Origin: Clostridia bacterium
GTDB lineage: Bacteria; Bacillota; Clostridia; Christensenellales; Pumilibacteraceae
Direction of reading: 5' to 3'
NCBI GenBank assembly: GCA_022791055.1
Contig: JAAVYI010000027.1
Coordinates: 1-32,943, forward strand
DNA: 32,943 nt
In this document: positions 24,083-31,125 of the stretch, in pieces
Position numbering within the stretch: the first letter of the stretch is position 1
Layout: each line of letters begins with the position of its first letter
Program-made: the position numbers and the translations under genes
Notes under the pieces: generated by a model
Told to the model about the DNA's origin: nothing
The model's database searches: none
What the model saw: only the letters and a program-made list of their open reading frames with translations

Positions 24083-24270
24083 CGCCGCTCGAAATCGGGA
24101 TCTTAGTCGGCGCAATCGCACTGGTCGTCTTTACCGTCGCCTATAACGTCGTCCGTAAACTGCGCGGTCGCGGCGGCTGCGGTTGTGCGACGCAAGACAA
24201 GAAGAAAAACGGCGCTTGCGCGGGCGCTTGCACGCACTGCGGCGCCGACTGCCCCTATAGGCAGCAGTAG
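24079..24270 (+). CDS. FeoB-associated Cys-rich membrane protein
   Basis: A 63-residue single-span protein. One hydrophobic helix (IGILVGAIALVVFTVAYNVV, residues 6-25) is followed by a basic stretch and a cytosolic Cys-rich tail GGCGC, GACAGACTHCGADCPY with seven Cys. This is the small partner widely found downstream of feoB in Bacillota (FeoB-associated Cys-rich family, replacing FeoC), which may hand over or sense iron. The ATG overlaps the feoB stop by 4 nt, so translation is coupled. Confidence 0.9.
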   Translation: MTPLEIGILVGAIALVVFTVAYNVVRKLRGRGGCGCATQDKKKNGACAGACTHCGADCPYRQQ

Positions 24271-24363
24271 AGCAACAATCGGATACAATGCTTGCGTCCC
24301 CCCTCCGGTGCCGCACAGCCTGTATACAAAGACGGTGGTTTCTCCTTTTACCCACCGCATAGG

Positions 24364-24393
24364 AAAAACGGTCGCTCGTTGCGGCCGTTTTTT
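24364..24393 (+). terminator. Terminator of the feo operon
   Basis: AAAAACGGTCGC (24364-24375) pairs with GCGGCCGTTTTT (24381-24392) with one wobble and a 5-nt loop; a T-run completes the signal. It lies 94 nt after the last stop of the operon. Confidence 0.85.
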
Positions 24394-24467
24394 ACTGCCG
24401 CGACAAGTCGTCGGCAGTCTGAAAATGTACGTATTATATTTATATAAATTTCAAAAATTTTCTTAAT

Positions 24468-24503
24468 GTCCAATACACGTATTGAACTTTTTTAGTGTAT
24501 AAT
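24468..24503 (+). promoter_or_regulatory. 20-bp near-palindrome upstream of a TATAAT box
   Basis: GTCCAATACACGTATTGAAC (24468-24487) has 9-bp arms matching at 8 of 9 positions around a 2-nt centre. TATAAT is at 24498-24503, and no good -35 exists at 16-18 nt, so the palindrome covers the -35 position. This geometry suggests a site for an activator or autoregulator, most simply the HTH protein at 24533. Confidence 0.6.
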
Positions 24504-24532
24504 GAAAGAAAAACCGGAGTGGCAATCCGAAA

Positions 24533-24856
24533 ATGGGCTTTTACGAGCGGAGAGAGAAGATCAAGGAGATCTTGAGACGTAAAGGAAGAGTTCAATGCGC
24601 GGAGTTGGCGGAAGAATTTTTGGTTTCCAAGAACACCATTCTTAAAGATATCAATGCGATCACGCCGACATTTCCGATTACAACCGTATACGGGCGTAAC
24701 GGCGGTTACGAGTTTGCGGGCGACGGCTCGACATGGTTGAACGCGCGGCAAACCGAATATTTATATACATATATGCGTAAGCACAACGCCGACCCGACCG
24801 ACGAAACGTTCAAGGAAATTCTAGACGTATTGGAACATGCAAAATCGAAAATGTAG
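24533..24856 (+). CDS. Small HTH (DeoR/HTH_11-type) transcriptional regulator
   Basis: A 107-residue protein. Residues 4-60 form a winged helix of DeoR/YafY type (RREKIKEILRRKGRVQCAELAEEFLVSKNTILKDINAI is the region, with the recognition helix at VSKNTILKDI). The wing TTVYGRNGGYEF is the classical motif of this group. There is no effector domain, only about 40 residues of helix ending in LDVLEHAKSKM, perhaps for dimerisation. The GGAG site is 13 nt upstream, longer than ideal. It is monocistronic, with a palindrome over its promoter that it may bind itself. Target genes elsewhere are unknown. Confidence 0.82.
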   Translation: MGFYERREKIKEILRRKGRVQCAELAEEFLVSKNTILKDINAITPTFPITTVYGRNGGYEFAGDGSTWLNARQTEYLYTYMRKHNADPTDETFKEILDVLEHAKSKM

Positions 24857-24985
24857 ATCACAAACGTGTCCTACTTGACATAAAGGAAGCCGCACTTGCA
24901 ACGCCTTTCCGTTTAGGCCGATTGCGCGGCGGTTTGTCTTTTTTCGGCTATGTATTTCGTCGCGCACTATTACCCGTACCCCGCG

Positions 24986-25549
24986 TCATTTATTTTTGGC
25001 GTTTGCCGCCGCTTTGCCTAAAGCGGTGTATTTGTTGACGAATGCCGTTTTGGCGTCCGTGTAAGCGTCGCGGTTGTGTCGGTACATGGCCGCCAGTCTC
25101 CGTTTGAGCGTTTCGTATTCTTTGGCTACAGCGGGGTGCGCGTTGAGATAGTCGCGGAAATAAAGCTCGTCGGTGTCGTCGGCAAGCCGTATGTGCGCGT
25201 GGAACACGTTTTCGGCAAACCCGTGTTCGGTGTAACCTTTATTGAGCGAGATCCGATTTTGCGACTTCGACATGACTAAATAGCCGCATTGCTCCAATGC
25301 TGTCGCAGCTTGCAAAAGTTGCTCGTCGCGCGCAACCGCAATCAAAATGTCGATGATCGGTTTGGCGCAAATGCCGGCAATCGCCGTGCTGCCGATATGG
25401 TGGATCACCGCATCATGCGGCAGGACGGCACGCAGACGTTCCGCCTCAACACAGAATCGATCGCCCCAAAAATCTTTATGTTCGCTCAACTCGATCGGAA
25501 ACAACTGCCAAAGTTCTTCCAACGACATTTCCGACAACCGCTTATTCAT
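24986..25549 (-). CDS. GrpB-family (UPF0157) nucleotidyltransferase-fold protein
   Basis: A 187-residue cytosolic protein. The family core is clear: AVIHHIGSTAIAGICAKPIIDILIAV (HIGST at about residues 50-55, then the K-P-I-I-D-I metal strand), followed by the C-terminal helix E-Y-E-T-L-K-R-R-L of the family. Members adopt the minimal nucleotidyltransferase fold but their substrates are generally unknown; some sit beside dephospho-CoA kinase. The gene is isolated here. The ATG at 25549 lies 7 nt after a TACTAT -10 box and has no Shine-Dalgarno site, so a leaderless transcript is likely. Confidence 0.88.
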   Translation of the reverse strand: MNKRLSEMSLEELWQLFPIELSEHKDFWGDRFCVEAERLRAVLPHDAVIHHIGSTAIAGICAKPIIDILIAVARDEQLLQAATALEQCGYLVMSKSQNRISLNKGYTEHGFAENVFHAHIRLADDTDELYFRDYLNAHPAVAKEYETLKRRLAAMYRHNRDAYTDAKTAFVNKYTALGKAAANAKNK

Positions 25550-25555
25550 ACTATT

Positions 25556-25584
25556 ATAGTACCATATTTATCCCCAAAAAGCAA
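25556..25584 (-). promoter_or_regulatory. Promoter giving a leaderless start for the GrpB-family gene
   Basis: On the minus strand TTGCTT (25584-25579), 17-nt spacer, TACTAT (25561-25556) with an extended -10 TG. The predicted start is the A of the ATG at 25549. Confidence 0.6.
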
Positions 25585-25624
25585 ACGGAAAAACAACGCC
25601 TGTATACATATTCGCAACGTTTGT

Positions 25625-25651
25625 ATGCCGAAAGCGGAATATCTTCGGCAT
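25625..25651. repeat. Perfect 8-bp inverted repeat in an intergenic gap
   Basis: ATGCCGAA (25625-25632) and TTCGGCAT (25644-25651) are separated by 11 nt in the 245-nt gap between two leftward genes. No T-run follows. It may be an RNA hairpin or binding site. I see no convincing gene in the rest of this gap. Confidence 0.35.
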
Positions 25652-25750
25652 GATTTGTTCGTTTCTCGCCGTGTTCTACAGGAGAGTATAATAGGTGAAG
25701 TGTGCAAAGCAAGCAAAACAAAAGGACAAAAGATGTAGGGCGCGCTGTGT

Positions 25751-25784
25751 AAAAAAAAGTACGAGCAGCTAGGCGCTCGTACTT
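25751..25784 (-). terminator. Terminator of the Cys-rich/DUF11 pair
   Basis: AAGTACGAGC (25757-25766) and GCTCGTACTT (25775-25784) are perfect 10-bp arms around an 8-nt loop. On the minus strand the stem is followed by an uninterrupted T-run (A-run at 25751-25758 on the plus strand), 11 nt after the stop at 25795. Confidence 0.9.
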
Positions 25785-25794
25785 TGTATTCGTT

Positions 25795-26007
25795 TTAGCA
25801 ATCGGTACAGCAATCGCAGAGCGTTTTTTTACGCTTGCAACAGCCGCAACAGCAACGGCGGCAACAGGCGCAACAGCAAATCATTTCGCAATGCGCGCGA
25901 CCGTCGCAGGGCGTTACGATCGTCGTTTGCACGGCATTGCTGTACAGGACGACGGGGGTATCGCCGGAGTAGTCTATAATGCTTGCAATGTTTAATATCG
26001 CTTTCAT
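25795..26007 (-). CDS. 70-residue protein with DUF11-like N-terminus and dense Cys tail
   Basis: Residues 1-32 (ILNIASIIDYSGD... SNAVQTTIV) resemble the short N-terminal segment of clostridial DUF11-type surface proteins (pattern I-x-N-x-A-x-x-x-Y-x-G, then SN). Residues 33-70 contain 16 Cys in 38 residues, in CC and CCC clusters with Arg and Lys (MICCCACCRRCCCGCC). There is no signal peptide and no CxxC zinc spacing. Such tails suit disulfide or metal cross-linking, as in spore-coat or exosporium proteins; this is inference. It starts 1 nt after the stop of the DUF11 gene, so the two are coupled, and has its own strong terminator. Confidence 0.75.
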   Translation of the reverse strand: MKAILNIASIIDYSGDTPVVLYSNAVQTTIVTPCDGRAHCEMICCCACCRRCCCGCCKRKKTLCDCCTDC

Positions 26008-26008
26008 G

Positions 26009-26665
26009 TCAGTTCACCTGTACGTCAAATGCAACCGTCAGAACTTCGCCGGGTGCCAGACTGCGTAGCGCAAAACCGATCTCCGGATGATAGACGGAAT
26101 AATACGTGCCGTCGATCCGGACGCTGTTTGCGACAAACGTCGCGCCGTCGGGGATCCGGTCTTTGAATACCAACTCGTTTTTTACAACGTTTCCCGTATT
26201 GCTGATCGTGACCGTATAGCACAGAATTTCGCCCTTGACCGCGAACGCCTTATCGACGCTTTTGACTACGCTGATCGTATCGGAAACGACCTTGAGCGAC
26301 AGGGTGTCGGTGTTCTCTACATAGTCGACGTCGCCTCTTTCGGGGTCGTTTACGGTGTAGTTGAGCGTTGCAAAGTGCGTGACGTCGGTCGTTGTCGCCT
26401 CGTCCGCTTTCAAGTCGTATTCGATCACGACGGTCTCGCCGGGATTTAGGTCGGGCAGGGCAAAGCCCGTTATCGGGTCGAAATTCGGTTGGGCGACGCC
26501 GTTGACCTTGACGCTGCCCGCGACGTAACTTGCGCCGTCGGGTTGCGGGATCGAGAAGACAATACGGAATAGTTTTGTTGCCGAATGGTTGGTCACGGTG
26601 ACGGTGTTGCGCACGGTTTCTCCCGCGCGGACGGTCGTTTTATCGGAACGGATCGCTTTGGTCAC
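26009..26665 (-). CDS. DUF11-repeat protein, probably truncated at its 5' end
   Basis: The 218-residue frame from GTG 26665 holds two DUF11-type beta-sandwich repeats: VTKAIRSDKTTVRAGETVRNTVTVTNHS ... ALPDLNPGETVVIEYDLKA, and ISVVKSVDKAFAVKGEILCYTVTISNTG ... ALRSLAPGEVLTVAFDVQV. Such repeats build surface or spore-associated proteins. No Shine-Dalgarno site precedes the GTG, and the family usually begins with an ATG a few residues earlier. Here the nearest ATG (26671) reads Met-Pro-stop, as if a base had been lost. The frame stays open upstream to 26911, but only by reading antisense through an SSB remnant and a terminator, so that part is not protein. I treat it as a gene whose original start has been lost. 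Confidence 0.6.
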   Translation of the reverse strand: MTKAIRSDKTTVRAGETVRNTVTVTNHSATKLFRIVFSIPQPDGASYVAGSVKVNGVAQPNFDPITGFALPDLNPGETVVIEYDLKADEATTTDVTHFATLNYTVNDPERGDVDYVENTDTLSLKVVSDTISVVKSVDKAFAVKGEILCYTVTISNTGNVVKNELVFKDRIPDGATFVANSVRIDGTYYSVYHPEIGFALRSLAPGEVLTVAFDVQVN

Positions 26666-26710
26666 GGCATTTCGCAAACGGCAAGTTTTATAAATGTGGC
26701 AACGAAATAA

Positions 26711-26788
26711 CGGACTACTTGGACAAGCGATACGAATAACGACAATATACAATCTGACATGGACGACGACAGCGACTTGCCGTTTTAA
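26711..26788 (+). pseudogene. C-terminal remnant of a single-stranded DNA-binding protein gene
   Basis: The plus strand encodes an open stretch of 25 residues ending NIQSDMDDDSDLPF and stop. The acidic run followed by D-L-P-F at the very C-terminus is the partner-binding tip of bacterial SSB. The frame is closed upstream by TAA at 26708, and no OB-fold sequence precedes it, so only the tail survives. A terminator follows 42 nt downstream. Confidence 0.6.
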
Positions 26789-26825
26789 CGCTTCGCCGGG
26801 GCGGGTTCTCTTGGGTGGGAGATAG

Positions 26826-26855
26826 AAAAAAGCAACGGGTTTCCGTTGCTCTTTT
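26826..26855. terminator. Bidirectional terminator
   Basis: AGCAACGG (26831-26838), GTTT, CCGTTGCT (26843-26850), with an A-run before and T-rich sequence after. It suits the leftward reading frame at 26859-26978, whose stop is 9 nt before the stem, and the rightward SSB remnant. Confidence 0.8.
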
Positions 26856-26858
26856 CTT

Positions 26859-26978
26859 TTACTGCGCTCTGACAAACTTTCCGTTTTCCCGAACATTGTA
26901 GTTGTTTTCATACGTTAGCGGTTTGGGTTGCCACCTTGCGACAAATCCCGTAAGCCCGTTTATAAAAACATACTGCAT
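26859..26978 (-). CDS. Short leftward reading frame, 39 residues, perhaps a gene remnant
   Basis: From ATG 26978 the frame reads MQYVFINGLTGFVARWQP, then a polar Asn-rich end, FVRAQ and TAA, directly before a good terminator, which is why I list it. The frame is open for about 20 codons further upstream (to a stop near 27040) without a good start or Shine-Dalgarno site, so it may be the 3' end of a lost gene rather than a small protein. No family recognised. Confidence 0.35.
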   Translation of the reverse strand: MQYVFINGLTGFVARWQPKPLTYENNYNVRENGKFVRAQ

Positions 26979-27105
26979 TGTATCGGCGTTAGAACGCGAT
27001 TGCTCTTGGCGGCACGTCAGCACCCGAATTTGAACTTTTTATATATAGAGACAATTTCGGAATGCTTTGTTCATTTCAATAAAAACTTGCTAATACGGTA
27101 GAGTA

Positions 27106-29049
27106 CTAAAATGCATCTAATTCAAACAATTCATGTATCTTTTTAAATAGTGGCACAAAATCTTGGAACACTTCTTGCGGTTGCATAAGTAAATCTTTCC
27201 ACAACATACTCTTTTTATTATCCTTAGCCTTATAAAAATCAAACCCGTTAATATTGTCGTGCTTATAGTTATCACTACTTGCAAGATACTCCATTGCCAA
27301 TAACGATTCGATTTCGACATAATTTGAGAATTTACCATTACCTTCCCATATCTTGTCACGATCATTACTGGAACGTGATATTAACGCATTTAATCGAGAC
27401 GGGACAGGTAGTAATAAAGCAAACATCTTAACTTTATCACCTGTTTTTTTCTGCCTATAAAACCCCGATTCCAAGTTGCCAATTATATCATTTTTATCAA
27501 AACCTTCTCTCAAATTGAAAAACTTTTCAGAGCCTTCTTCATCATAATCAAACAATCCGATTATGTTCATATCTTTATACATTTTGGTGCCTGTTGTATT
27601 AAGTAGACCAGCCACTCCGCCTGAAGAATAGCCACTTAATATTTCAAAATCAGCGTTTTTATTAAAGCATTCTTCAAAATCACTTTCCTCGCATGGAATG
27701 CCCTTTAATTTCAACCATGCAATTTTATAAATTTGATCATATTTATCTTCAACCAAGAGCTTACACTTCTTGGCGGACTGCGTAATATCTTCGTATAATT
27801 TTTTGTACCTTTCATTTTCCGTAATCATAAGATTGTATACTTCTTCATATAACGGATTTTCTTGTGCATTTATTTCTATACCATCACCATCAGATAAATA
27901 TATAAATCTACTTCGATCTCTTAGCGATTTTGCCAATCCCATTGTAACAAATGGTGAATGGGTACTAACAATGAATTGCACATTGGGGAATAAACTGAAT
28001 AAACTCGGCAAAACTTCTTTTTGCAATTTAATATGCAAATGCTTATCTATCTCATCTATTATTACTATCCCATTAACACTAGCAAAATTATTAATATTAT
28101 CGGCTTGCCTTAATATTTCACCGAAAATTGTAATTACAGCAGCTTCTCCAGCGGAAATATTTAAAATGGAGGGGTATAGCATTGTCGATTCCGCACCATT
28201 TTTATCCAACATAATGGATATTCGTTGACCGATATCATTTCTCTTACCGACGCCAAGCCGCAATGTGCCATCAGGATGATTTTTTATAGATTGATTAATA
28301 ATCGAATTAAGATTTGTCCAAATATGATTTTCAGGCGACAAATCTATTTTGAATTTTTGTCCATCGGGTGTTGTAATATCTTGCATTTGTTTATATATTT
28401 GCCAATCGATAAGGACATCAAGCATCCACTTTGCAACTTGCGGTAAATCATTAATAACTTCAATTGGATTAGGAAGATATCCAGAAAACTTAGCATCGAT
28501 ATCAAAGTTTAATCGTGTTTTATAAATATCATTTAAATATCCAGGATATTCAAATCTATATGATGGAAAATAAGTAGCCACATTGGATTTAAATAGTGCC
28601 AACACTTTTTCACGTGTAATATTAGATGACACTTTTTTTATATACGAGTTATTAATAAGATTAAATTCCAATTCTGAAAATGGTATCTTGTTTTCCAAAT
28701 TAACCAATTGGTTATATTCGTCGTTCGTCGTTTTATTTCGAACATCAATATAATCTATACTTTCTTCGTTAAGATTAAATCTTATATATACAAAAGATAC
28801 TTGCTTGGGATCTAAATTATAAACTAACGATGAAACCCTATAAAAGGCTGTTTCTCTATTTTTAAATTCATATTCAAAATACGGCTTAGCTATTTCATAT
28901 AAAGCATCTACAACATAAGATAGAATTGTTGTTTTTCCGCCACCATTAATTGCATTTAATGTTATAATGTCTTTTTCATTGAAATCAAGCTCCAAATGCT
29001 TAAATGGAGCGCAATTATGTATTATTACATTGCTAAGATAAAATGACAT
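27106..29049 (-). CDS. OLD-like AAA ATPase with TOPRIM-type C-terminal nuclease region
   Basis: A 647-residue SMC/ABC-like ATPase: Walker A GGGKTT (residues 36-41), signature ISAGE (298-302), Walker B IVIIDE (328-333) and H-switch VSTHSP (361-366, H364). After residue 425 a TOPRIM-like region follows: KLLVEDKYD (E434), GLFDYDEEG (D501-x-D503) and VEIESLL (578-584), the acidic set used by OLD-family nucleases such as P2 OLD and GajA. OLD proteins cut DNA in phage defence. No UvrD-like GajB gene lies beside it, so this is not a standard Gabija pair. It is the last gene of the restriction operon and overlaps the second methyltransferase by 25 nt. The AT-rich codon use differs sharply from the backbone. 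Confidence 0.82.
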   Translation of the reverse strand: MSFYLSNVIIHNCAPFKHLELDFNEKDIITLNAINGGGKTTILSYVVDALYEIAKPYFEYEFKNRETAFYRVSSLVYNLDPKQVSFVYIRFNLNEESIDYIDVRNKTTNDEYNQLVNLENKIPFSELEFNLINNSYIKKVSSNITREKVLALFKSNVATYFPSYRFEYPGYLNDIYKTRLNFDIDAKFSGYLPNPIEVINDLPQVAKWMLDVLIDWQIYKQMQDITTPDGQKFKIDLSPENHIWTNLNSIINQSIKNHPDGTLRLGVGKRNDIGQRISIMLDKNGAESTMLYPSILNISAGEAAVITIFGEILRQADNINNFASVNGIVIIDEIDKHLHIKLQKEVLPSLFSLFPNVQFIVSTHSPFVTMGLAKSLRDRSRFIYLSDGDGIEINAQENPLYEEVYNLMITENERYKKLYEDITQSAKKCKLLVEDKYDQIYKIAWLKLKGIPCEESDFEECFNKNADFEILSGYSSGGVAGLLNTTGTKMYKDMNIIGLFDYDEEGSEKFFNLREGFDKNDIIGNLESGFYRQKKTGDKVKMFALLLPVPSRLNALISRSSNDRDKIWEGNGKFSNYVEIESLLAMEYLASSDNYKHDNINGFDFYKAKDNKKSMLWKDLLMQPQEVFQDFVPLFKKIHELFELDAF

Positions 29050-29972
29050 ATTAGCCTCTCTAGTATTTTATTTACTATTGACACGCACACCGTGTTGCCC
29101 GCTTGCTTGTATCGTTCTCGTTCGTGAACAGTATCAGGAAATGTAAAAGTTGTAGGAAAGCCTTGCAATGCCAAGCATTCGATGGGTGTTATGTCGCGTA
29201 TCCCAAAGTCGTCTTTTATAATCGGCACTCGGTTGGGATATGTCCCCATATTAGCTTTGAGCGTAAAGGCAATGCCGTCTTTGCTTGACTGAATGCCCCA
29301 ATCAGAGAAGCGATAAAGCTGTTTAGCGTCTACTATTGCTTTTTGAAGCCTTGCGTATTTTGGCTCATCGGGTGAATAGTAGTAGCTTTCATCGGCTTTG
29401 ACCGAAGTATCGATAATGTCAGTAATCCTTTTTTCGAGAGGCACTTTCTCTGGAAAGCGGAAGTTGTCGCACGCCGACTTGTCTTTAAAAGCCACTATGT
29501 ATGTTCTCGTTCTATGCTGTGGGACACCGTAATCGCAAGCATCTGCTATAATATACCGAATATAGTAACCACGTCCCGCAAGCTCATTGTGAATTACATT
29601 AAAGGTTTTACCATTATCGTGTTCGGTTAAGTTCGCTACATTCTCTAAGAATACGATTTGCGGTTGTTTAGCATCTATAACTTTGCTGACTTCAAAGAAT
29701 AAATTGCCACGCTCGTCATTAAAGCCTTTTTGCTTTCCGCATACAGAAAAAGACTGACACGGAAATCCCGCCGTAACGATATCGCAATCTGTTATAGATG
29801 ATTTATCTATGTAACGAATATCAGCTTCGACGAGAGTGGTATTCTGGAAATTGTGCCGATAAGTCATACAAGCAAATTTATCGTTATCGTTTGCCCATAC
29901 AATCTCGTGCCCTGCTTTTTCGAAAGCAAGATCGATACCGCCTATTCCGCAAAAGAGACTGCAAACCTTCAT
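29025..29972 (-). CDS. Second DNA (cytosine-5) methyltransferase
   Basis: A 315-residue C5 methyltransferase: motif I LFCGIGGIDLAFEKAG, motif IV GFPCQSFS (catalytic C72), motif VI FLENV (E110), motif VIII region YGVPQHRTRTYIV, target-recognition region about residues 195-255, motif IX RDITPIECLALQGFP and motif X QAGNTV. Its recognition region (SKDGIAFTLKANMGTYPNRV) differs from the M.HpaII-like enzyme upstream, so it should methylate another sequence; I cannot name it. It starts 1 nt after the restriction enzyme stop and its end overlaps the ATPase start by 25 nt. It may protect a second site, or mark self DNA for the OLD-like nuclease. Confidence 0.93.
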   Translation of the reverse strand: MKVCSLFCGIGGIDLAFEKAGHEIVWANDNDKFACMTYRHNFQNTTLVEADIRYIDKSSITDCDIVTAGFPCQSFSVCGKQKGFNDERGNLFFEVSKVIDAKQPQIVFLENVANLTEHDNGKTFNVIHNELAGRGYYIRYIIADACDYGVPQHRTRTYIVAFKDKSACDNFRFPEKVPLEKRITDIIDTSVKADESYYYSPDEPKYARLQKAIVDAKQLYRFSDWGIQSSKDGIAFTLKANMGTYPNRVPIIKDDFGIRDITPIECLALQGFPTTFTFPDTVHERERYKQAGNTVCVSIVNKILERLICHFILAM

Positions 29973-29973
29973 A

Positions 29974-31125
29974 CTATCGCGTATGCGTACTGAAACGCAC
30001 GGATATGTTCAGCGGCAAATAATACTCGCCATCAATTTTAATGATACGGCTCCAATTGTACTTTTCGGCACTTACGTATTCAAAATAAGTGTTACGGTAT
30101 AAGTAATCACGGAAAGTTTCTCTGTCATTGGAATGGTAGCAAATAACATCGCCATCGTCCATAACTACAATATAACCGCCGTTTACTTGTTCTTTTCCGT
30201 CCCATTTGCAAGCCGCAGTCATACCCGTAAATCCCGCCATAAGAAAATCTTTAACTGCTTTCTCGTAATACACAGCAGGGTTTGACATACTTAACGGATT
30301 TGCCGCAATCATTCTTTCGACGGTTTCTTTAACTTTGTTGTCTTCGGTAGAATCTATCAAACGGTCTTTTACGCACCAAGCTATTATCTTGCTCATAGAT
30401 TCGCGCACGAGGCATAAGTTTTCGTCGTATATCGGATTTTGCGTTTTGCAATACGAAAGCGTTAAGTTATGATCCGAGATGTATTTTTTGCACAATCTCC
30501 AACCGCGTCCGTCTCCGTCGGATATTGCGTTGAACTCCTGCATAATCGCATCATCGCAACCCGATATTTTATACAAAAATTGTGAAGACGAACCCGCATT
30601 GAATAACGTGGGATTTTGACAGAATTTGGATTTGATAGAGAAACCCATAACCGACACAATGGATGTTTGTCCGTCACGCACTTCGATAAAAATATCATTT
30701 TTGCCGCCAAACTGCTTCTTTAATGCTTTGACCGCAGGGGCCTTCGGCTTACCGACATAAATTACTTTTGCGAATTCACACACGGAACTTGGCGCAGGTA
30801 CAGACATACCTTTTGCTCTTTTAATGCCGTTAAATAAATGATTCGCTTGTTTAACAAACTCGGGCATAGGAATGTATGCAAGAACTGTATCCGCATTTTG
30901 CAGCTTAACCGTAACGCATTCGGCATCCTCATCGACTATGTATTCCAAAACTTGCGTATCGTATTCTTGACGAATAATTTTAAGAATATCAAGATAACTG
31001 TCAAATTTCTTCTTGAGTGTTTTGTCGGCTGTATAAAGTTTGCCTTCGCCGAGCAATTTCAACATTACGTAAAATTCAGCCCATTCGCCTTTATTCAGTT
31101 TCTTTCCGACTATACTTTCAACCAT
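29974..31125 (-). CDS. HpaII-family type II restriction endonuclease
   Basis: The 383-residue protein matches the HpaII restriction enzyme family (RE_HpaII), whose founding member of about 358 residues cuts C/CGG. The N-terminal signature GEWAEFYVMLKLLGEGKLY (residues 13-31) and the central block NDIFIEVRD...GFSIKSK...PTLFNAGSSSQF (143-183) are characteristic. E148 and K165/K167 in the latter could form a PD-(D/E)xK-like centre, which is my inference. The 5' end overlaps the M.HpaII-like methyltransferase by 8 nt, so protection is translated first. The neighbour's close match to M.HpaII supports CCGG as target. Confidence 0.88.
   Translation of the reverse strand: MVESIVGKKLNKGEWAEFYVMLKLLGEGKLYTADKTLKKKFDSYLDILKIIRQEYDTQVLEYIVDEDAECVTVKLQNADTVLAYIPMPEFVKQANHLFNGIKRAKGMSVPAPSSVCEFAKVIYVGKPKAPAVKALKKQFGGKNDIFIEVRDGQTSIVSVMGFSIKSKFCQNPTLFNAGSSSQFLYKISGCDDAIMQEFNAISDGDGRGWRLCKKYISDHNLTLSYCKTQNPIYDENLCLVRESMSKIIAWCVKDRLIDSTEDNKVKETVERMIAANPLSMSNPAVYYEKAVKDFLMAGFTGMTAACKWDGKEQVNGGYIVVMDDGDVICYHSNDRETFRDYLYRNTYFEYVSAEKYNWSRIIKIDGEYYLPLNISVRFSTHTR

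Larger units (their letters stand above)
24271..24532. other. Intergenic region after feo
   Basis: This stretch holds a possible weak hairpin (CGGTGG and CCACCG around a 13-nt loop, about 24333-24357), the terminator at 24364-24393, an AT-rich segment and the palindrome and -10 box of the next gene. I see no coding sequence in it. Confidence 0.5.
26666..27105. other. Scrap region between backbone and AT-rich operon
   Basis: These 440 nt have no intact gene. They contain, left to right, the broken upstream edge of the DUF11 gene, a plus-strand SSB C-terminal remnant (26711-26788), a bidirectional terminator (26831-26850), a short leftward reading frame (26859-26978) and about 125 nt in which I recognise nothing. 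Composition changes from GC-rich to AT-rich near 27040. Confidence 0.6.

Noticed and set aside
24333..24357. Possible riboswitch or small RNA hairpin after feo
   Set aside because: A 6-bp stem with 13-nt loop is too weak, and no conserved structure or promoter is visible; it is only a spacer before the terminator.
25697..25771. Small Lys/Cys-rich rightward frame starting at a GTG near 25697
   Set aside because: No Shine-Dalgarno site, and it runs into the terminator of the opposite strand; composition seems accidental.
26666..26911. N-terminal 82 residues of the DUF11 frame starting at 26911
   Set aside because: They read antisense through an SSB tail and through a terminator stem and look unlike any DUF11 protein; the real sequence starts at or near 26665.
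27106..29049. Gabija system
   Set aside because: The ATPase is OLD-like, but no UvrD-type GajB helicase is encoded next to it; the neighbours are restriction-modification genes.
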